A stretch of 9,790 bases of DNA from an uncultured Paraglaciecola sp. (GTDB taxonomy: Bacteria; Pseudomonadota; Gammaproteobacteria; Enterobacterales; Alteromonadaceae): assembly GCA_905479025.1 (NCBI GenBank), contig CAJQKX010000747.1, positions 1 through 9,790 of the forward strand. The letters are read 5' to 3'. How positions within the stretch are numbered: the first letter of the stretch is position 1; each line of letters begins with the position of its first letter. A program made the position numbers and the translations under genes. The notes beneath the pieces are model-generated. The model did not search any database and had not been told where the DNA came from. It saw only the letters and a list, made by a program, of their open reading frames with translations. Of this stretch, positions 6,362-9,790 are shown piece by piece.

Positions 6362-8485
6362 ATGAGTTTCGAACAGCCTAAGCCAGATTCAAAGAAATAC
6401 TCTGATCTTATTTCAGAAATACAAAAAGGGATTATAAAAATTCCAAAATTTCAGCGAGAGTTTGTATGGAGTATTGAGAAAACAGCGGGTCTATTAGACA
6501 GCATTCTTAAAGGATATCCAATCGGCACATTCATTTTATGGCAGACATCTGAGCGTATAAATGATATTAAAAATGTTGGGAATTTAGACATCCCAGATAC
6601 GCCTGAAGGAACAAAAGTCCAGTATGTTCTAGATGGACAGCAACGTATTACATCATTGTATGCGGCCTATCTCGGAGCAGAAATTCAAAAAGTGGGTGAA
6701 AAGAAAATAACCGATTACAGCAATATATATGTAAATCTTGATGGTGATATAGAAGTCAATGATGAGCAGGTAATTACCGCAGAGCCGATAGGTGAGAAAT
6801 ATTTGTCACTACATGATGTTTTGAGTTTTAGCTACAGCAAGGCTAAAGAGCTTTCAGATAGGTTTAGTGAGGATGAATTGGAGACGATTAACTCTTATTC
6901 AACTGCTTTTAAAACATATGAGTTTTCAACCGTTGTTCTGAGAAAAGAGGATATAGATTCTGCTATTGAGGTATTTACACGTATCAATACGGGCGGTCAA
7001 ACCCTAACGTTGTTTGAGATAATGTCTGCAAAAACATATGACGAACAACAAAAGTTTGATATGCAGGTGAAATGGACTGGCGTAATTAAGGAGCTAAGGG
7101 AAATAAAATATGATGGTGTCTCAAGTACAGTGATATTAAGTTTACTTGCTTTAGTGTTGAGTCGTACTAAGGAATGTAAAAGGAAAACAATCTTATCCTT
7201 AGATAAGCAGGTAATAATCGAAAATTGGGATTTGGGCATCTCTGCGATTAAAGACAGCATTGATTACTTTAGAACTACGTATCGCATACCAGTTTCTCAA
7301 CTATTGCCTTACGATTCATTGTTAGTTCCGTTTGCGTATTTCTTTTATTACAAAAAGGATAAGCCTGATGCTGATCAGAGAAAATATTTAGAAGAGTTTT
7401 TCTGGCGCATGTCATTATCTTTTCGGTATTCCAGCTCAACTGAATCTAGATTGGCGCAAGATATTAAGCGCATTGATTCCATACTGAAAGGAGATCGACC
7501 AGATTACAGTGAGATTAAGGTTGATTTGGATTCGCCACAGACTCTGATAGATACAAACTTTAGTGCAGGGAATAGTTATTGCAAAGCTGTTTTGTGCCTG
7601 CTTGCATATCAAGAGCCTAAAGACTTTCAAGATAACGGAAAAGTTATTCTTGATAATTCTTGGTTAAAAGTTGCAAGCAGTAAGAATTATCACCATTTTT
7701 TTCCTAAAGCCTATTTGAAAAACAAAACACCATTGAATGCGAACAGTCTAGTCAACATCACCTTTGTTAGTGATCATTTAAATAAACGAAAAATTGGTGC
7801 AAAAGCGCCGTCAAATTATATTGACGAATTTAAAGATGAAAATCCTGCAATAAATAGGGCACTTCGTTCACATTTCATCGATACGGAAGGTTTTGGTATA
7901 GAAAGTGACGATTATGATTTGTTTTTGCAATCTCGTGGAAAAGCAATATATAACGAACTTAAATCACGTATTGAGCTAACTCACACGGAGCCACCCAATG
8001 AGGAGATAGAAGAGCTTATAAATGCTGGTGAGAGCGATTTGATAGAGTTTAAATCTACGCTCCGTTATGACATCAGAACAGAAGTGGTTAATAAAAAACT
8101 TGAATACGTTATCGCAAAAACTATCGCAGCTTTTTTGAATAGTGAGGGCGGTAACCTATTTATAGGTGTGGACGACAAGCAGAATGGATTGGGCTTGGAA
8201 AAAGATATCGAAACGCTAAGTAAAAAAAATTTAGATGGTTTTGAGTTGCATCTTATCGAGTTAATAAAAAAATATATAGGTGGGGCATTGTCATCCCATA
8301 TCAAAATAACGTTTCCAGAATATGATGATCATCAAATATGCCGCATTAAAGTCGCCAAGAGCAGTAAGCCCGTATTTACTAAATATGAAGGGCAAGAAGA
8401 CTTCTTTATTCGCTCTGGGTGTTCATCCCAGCCACTTGGTCGTGGCGATCAGAGTGTCTATGAGAAGGAGCACTGGGGACGTTAA
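6362..8485 (+). CDS. GmrSD-like DUF262 restriction protein with DUF1524-type HNH region and fused AlbA_2 domain
   Basis: The protein has 707 residues from the ATG with the good Shine-Dalgarno. The N-terminal ~230 residues are DUF262 (GmrS/ParB-like): a P-K-F-Q-R-E-F-V-W block, then G-Y-P-I-G, D-G-Q-Q-R (91-95, the nucleotide-hydrolysis motif) and R-I-N-T-G-G (207-212). A helical region leads to an HNH-like block, H-H-F-F-P-K from residue 444, then N-S-L-V-N-I, N-K-R-K-I-G and P-S-N-Y, as in DUF1524/GmrD. From about residue 548 a third domain follows that GmrSD lacks: G-E-S-D-L-I-E-F-K (556-564) and N-S-E-G-G-N-L-F-I-G-V (593-603), the AlbA_2/Schlafen signature. GmrSD enzymes cut modified (for example glucosylated hydroxymethylcytosine) phage DNA. 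The AlbA_2 part probably adds nucleic-acid binding or cutting. The stop overlaps the next start (TAATG), so the following nuclease is a likely partner. Domain calls are firm; the target is unknown. Confidence 0.88.
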   Translation: MSFEQPKPDSKKYSDLISEIQKGIIKIPKFQREFVWSIEKTAGLLDSILKGYPIGTFILWQTSERINDIKNVGNLDIPDTPEGTKVQYVLDGQQRITSLYAAYLGAEIQKVGEKKITDYSNIYVNLDGDIEVNDEQVITAEPIGEKYLSLHDVLSFSYSKAKELSDRFSEDELETINSYSTAFKTYEFSTVVLRKEDIDSAIEVFTRINTGGQTLTLFEIMSAKTYDEQQKFDMQVKWTGVIKELREIKYDGVSSTVILSLLALVLSRTKECKRKTILSLDKQVIIENWDLGISAIKDSIDYFRTTYRIPVSQLLPYDSLLVPFAYFFYYKKDKPDADQRKYLEEFFWRMSLSFRYSSSTESRLAQDIKRIDSILKGDRPDYSEIKVDLDSPQTLIDTNFSAGNSYCKAVLCLLAYQEPKDFQDNGKVILDNSWLKVASSKNYHHFFPKAYLKNKTPLNANSLVNITFVSDHLNKRKIGAKAPSNYIDEFKDENPAINRALRSHFIDTEGFGIESDDYDLFLQSRGKAIYNELKSRIELTHTEPPNEEIEELINAGESDLIEFKSTLRYDIRTEVVNKKLEYVIAKTIAAFLNSEGGNLFIGVDDKQNGLGLEKDIETLSKKNLDGFELHLIELIKKYIGGALSSHIKITFPEYDDHQICRIKVAKSSKPVFTKYEGQEDFFIRSGCSSQPLGRGDQSVYEKEHWGR

Positions 8486-8937
8486 TGAAAATAGAGGAAC
8501 TCGATATTGATGTTCGTGAATTATTAGATCAATTTATCATTGATGAAAAGGAACTACTGGAAGTTGATGTTAGCGAGCAGGCAATATCAAGTAGCTTGAG
8601 TAAAAAAATGGAATTGTTTTCGAGAGGATGGAATGTGGATTGCGAATATAATCGCGACCTTTCTTCCGTTAAAAAATTAAAATACGCGTTATCAGAAAGT
8701 GGCAATATTGAAGAGCGAAATGTTATACCAGATATAATAATTCATAAGAGGAAGACAAATCACAATCTCTTGGCCGTGGAAGTAAAAAAAGTCAGTAACA
8801 CTGAGAATAGATTTAAGGATGAGTCTAAATTAAAGGCTTTTAGAGAGCAGCTAGGCTATAAGTACACATTGTTTGTTGATTTTAAAACGGGAAGTAACCC
8901 AAAGATAAGCAGCCTCGTATTTCTTAAAAATGAGTAA
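8485..8937 (+). CDS. Small PD-(D/E)XK-type nuclease-like protein coupled to the DUF262-AlbA_2 protein
   Basis: The protein has 150 residues. Its ATG shares one base with the preceding stop (TAATG, 8483-8487), so it is probably translated by reinitiation; a GGAG at 8467-8470 is rather distant. The motif order fits a PD-(D/E)XK fold: an N-terminal helix with E31 (S-E-Q-A-I-S), a strand with V-D-C-E-Y-N-R (51-57), P-D-I-I-I-H (82-87), then L-L-A-V-E-V-K-K (95-102), giving P82-D83 and E99-x-K101, followed by a helix and the G-Y-K-Y-T-L-F-V-D strand. I recall similar short proteins annotated only as hypothetical. The tight coupling suggests it works with the GmrSD-like protein, as a second nuclease or as a modified-DNA or nucleic-acid-binding subunit. 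It ends 18 nt before the end of the convergent minus-strand gene. The catalytic motif appears intact; the function is inferred. Confidence 0.75.
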   Translation: MKIEELDIDVRELLDQFIIDEKELLEVDVSEQAISSSLSKKMELFSRGWNVDCEYNRDLSSVKKLKYALSESGNIEERNVIPDIIIHKRKTNHNLLAVEVKKVSNTENRFKDESKLKAFREQLGYKYTLFVDFKTGSNPKISSLVFLKNE

Positions 8938-8955
8938 CAGATCAGTATGAGAAAT

Positions 8956-9150
8956 TCACGGCAAGGGAGGTAAAGAAAATATAACTCTTGATGAAAACTC
9001 TCTGTGAATATTTTCAATAGATGCCAGTGCGTTTCTTCGCTCATGGCTATTCACCTCACTTCTGGCAAGCACGTTAAAGACTTCTCTTAATAGAGTATAA
9101 AGCTCTGCTTCAGTGTTTGTTGTCAGTTCATATCTTGTAATTAATTTCAT
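8956..9150 (-). CDS. Small conserved-looking protein of 64 aa, function unknown
   Basis: The minus-strand frame extends further upstream, but the real start is the ATG at 9150: a perfect GGAGG (9160-9156) lies 5 nt before it, and the protein then begins M-K-L-I-T-R-Y-E-L. The protein has 64 residues and is helical. Its middle, R-E-V-F-N-V-L-A-R-S followed by S-H-E-R-R-N-A-L-A-S-I-E-N-I, has the look of a conserved bundle. My impression, from memory and not checked, is that near relatives occur in proteobacterial genomic islands and integrative elements. There is no known enzymatic motif, signal peptide or membrane segment. It is convergent with the PD-(D/E)XK gene and has its own leader with two overlapping hairpins (see the regulatory entry). 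It is not obviously part of the neighbouring defence operons. Confidence 0.68.
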   Translation of the reverse strand: MKLITRYELTTNTEAELYTLLREVFNVLARSEVNSHERRNALASIENIHREFSSRVIFSLPPLP

Positions 9151-9154
9151 TGTT

Positions 9155-9188
9155 ACCTCCTTGTTGGAGGTCGCACCTGTTGCGACCT
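9155..9188 (-). promoter_or_regulatory. Leader with two mutually exclusive hairpins, one burying the Shine-Dalgarno
   Basis: Read on the minus strand, hairpin A pairs GGTCGCA (9187-9181) with TGCGACC (9175-9169) around ACAGG, and can extend one more A-T pair (9188/9168). Hairpin B pairs ACCTCC (9171-9166) with GGAGGT (9160-9155) around AACAA. The two share bases 9169-9171, so both cannot form fully. B hides the ribosome binding site of the 64-aa gene. A, the stronger stem, would leave it free. This is the layout of a translational switch. Both stems are perfect repeats seen directly; the switching role is inferred. On the plus strand hairpin A is followed by TTTCTT and could instead act as a weak terminator. 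Confidence 0.45.
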
Positions 9189-9503
9189 TTCTTGAGGCCG
9201 CTGTCGTGCGCGAGAGGTTATGGCTGCACCTTTGGTCGAAATGCAATGGCGAACCGCATAGGGGTTGCAGATTAGGGAATGTTTCTCGTGCTAATGACTG
9301 GTTGAGAGGAAGGCGCGATCAAGTGTGATCGATAACTGAAGTAGGGAAATAATTTGGTAAAAGATGATTGGCAATAAAAGTGAAGGGGGGGGCTTAAATA
9401 AACAAGTTAAATGGATTGAAAAAAGTGAGAAGTGAGAAGGGCAATATCGTTGACGCGCCCTTTGAAATATCCCTATTGGTTGACTTATCCCGCACTTCAT
9501 GCA
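9189..9503. other. Stretch without a convincing gene between the 64-aa gene and the ArsR gene
   Basis: I see no reading frame here with a good start, ribosome site and protein-like composition on either strand. Notable small structures are a weak minus-strand promoter candidate for the 64-aa gene (TTGCAT 9246-9241, 18-nt spacer, CATAAC 9222-9217), a perfect inverted repeat CGATCA-AGTG-TGATCG (9316-9331), a run of eight G (9385-9392), a 7-bp tandem repeat GTGAGAA x2 (9425-9438), and AAGGGC/GCCCTT arms (9437-9442 / 9457-9462) with a 14-nt loop. The left part (about 9190-9330) appears more GC-rich than the surroundings, which may mark an old junction. No tRNA or clear attachment site was seen. 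Confidence 0.5.
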
Positions 9504-9529
9504 AACATATGAATATGTGTTTATATGTT
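9504..9529 (+). promoter_or_regulatory. Inverted-repeat operator for the ArsR-family repressor
   Basis: ACATAT-GA-ATATGT (9505-9518) is a perfect palindrome with a 2-nt centre. A second, overlapping pair is AACATAT (9504-9510) with ATATGTT (9523-9529), 12 nt apart. AT-rich repeats of this ATATG type are typical ArsR/SmtB binding sites. The site lies 8-34 nt upstream of the ATG, just downstream of a TTGACT (9480-9485) that could be a -35 box, so bound repressor would block its own promoter. The matching -10 box is unclear. Confidence 0.55.
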
Positions 9530-9537
9530 GGTAGATT

Positions 9538-9790
9538 ATGAAAGATTCTAAACATCAGGATATTCGCGTGAATTCCGACGGCGACATTGCGCAACTTGCT
9601 GATATGTTTCGACTTATGGGTGATCCCAGTCGATTACGCATCATTTTGTCCTGCTTACACGACCCAATTAGTGTGACAGAAATTGCCGAACAGTTAGAGC
9701 TTTCTCAGTCACTGGTTAGCCACCACTTGCGCCTGCTGCGTGCCGCTAGAGTAGTCGCCTCTGAGCGCAGGGGCAAACAGATTTTTTACG
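9538..9790 (+). CDS. ArsR/SmtB-family metal-responsive repressor (3' end outside window)
   Basis: 84 residues are visible and the gene runs off the right edge. An in-frame stop (TAG 9532-9534) lies two codons before the ATG at 9538, so this is the first possible ATG; no strong Shine-Dalgarno is seen. The winged-helix core is clear: L-A-D-M-F-R-L-M-G-D-P-S-R-L-R-I (20-35), the recognition helix region I-A-E-Q-L-E-L-S-Q-S-L-V-S-H-H-L-R-L-L (49-67), and the wing R-R-G-K-Q-I-F-Y. The ArsR/SmtB alpha-3 C-V-C motif is absent (S-C-L-H-D instead), so metal sensing, if any, would more likely use the alpha-5 site found beyond the window in CzrA/NmtR-like members. Such genes usually repress an adjacent cation exporter. 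It is probably host or cargo DNA unrelated to the defence genes. Confidence 0.88.
   Translation, partial: MKDSKHQDIRVNSDGDIAQLADMFRLMGDPSRLRIILSCLHDPISVTEIAEQLELSQSLVSHHLRLLRAARVVASERRGKQIFY

Noticed and set aside
9151..9246. Longer N-terminus for the 64-aa protein (32 extra residues)
   Set aside because: The extra part would run through both leader hairpins and the Shine-Dalgarno, and has no ribosome site of its own; the start at 9150 is much better.
9113..9328. Plus-strand frame of 71 codons over the 64-aa gene and beyond
   Set aside because: It lies antisense to the better supported minus-strand gene, has no ribosome site, and its composition is not protein-like.
9185..9335. Possible tRNA or attachment site in the GC-richer part of the intergenic region
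   Set aside because: No cloverleaf could be traced and no matching direct repeat was seen elsewhere in the window.
9291..9594. Two minus-strand frames opposite the region before and into the ArsR gene
   Set aside because: No Shine-Dalgarno, low-complexity F/L/S-rich content typical of shadow frames, and they cross the ArsR operator and coding start.
1..9790. CRISPR array, IS element or transposase
   Set aside because: No regularly spaced repeats, no terminal inverted repeats and no DDE or recombinase-like protein were found.

Overview
The window looks like a defence or genomic-island segment from a gammaproteobacterium. Base composition is moderate to AT-rich, most genes have Shine-Dalgarno sites, and the right edge carries an ArsR/SmtB repressor of proteobacterial type. 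The genus cannot be fixed from the sequence. Two marine or aquatic genera with this kind of content are Shewanella and Vibrio, but that is an impression only.

Left block (2-2060): the C-terminal 284 residues of a large protein that begins before the window, probably a helicase of a restriction-like system. It overlaps by 8 nt a T5orf172-type GIY-YIG nuclease gene. The two proteins share a short motif (F-x2-E-x-G-x2-P, then D-x2-ER-x2-A), so they appear to be functional partners.

Middle block (2082-6181): four close-packed, more AT-rich genes. They are a small canonical GIY-YIG nuclease, a 66-residue helical protein overlapping both neighbours, an 805-residue Rad50/SMC-like ABC ATPase with a CPLC zinc-hook motif and a Cys-rich extra C-terminal domain, and an HNH endonuclease. 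The order effector nuclease / tiny middle protein / ABC ATPase matches the logic of ABC-three-component and Lamassu-type conflict systems. The GIY-YIG effector and the 66-residue middle protein make this the best candidate for an undescribed system here.

Right block (6362-8937): a GmrSD-like protein (DUF262 plus a DUF1524-type HNH region) fused to a C-terminal AlbA_2 (Schlafen-type) domain. It is coupled by a TAATG overlap to a 150-residue PD-(D/E)XK-type nuclease. This looks like a separate type IV restriction-like module behind its own 180-bp intergenic gap.

Right edge (8938-9790): a convergent 64-residue conserved-looking gene on the minus strand, whose leader holds two overlapping hairpins, one of which buries its ribosome binding site. 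Then come about 390 bp with no convincing gene, and the start of an ArsR/SmtB-family repressor gene, plus strand, with an inverted-repeat operator just upstream.

Overall, at least five different nuclease folds or subfamilies lie side by side in 9 kb, which is typical of a defence island. All functions are inferred from motifs read by eye; no database search was possible.
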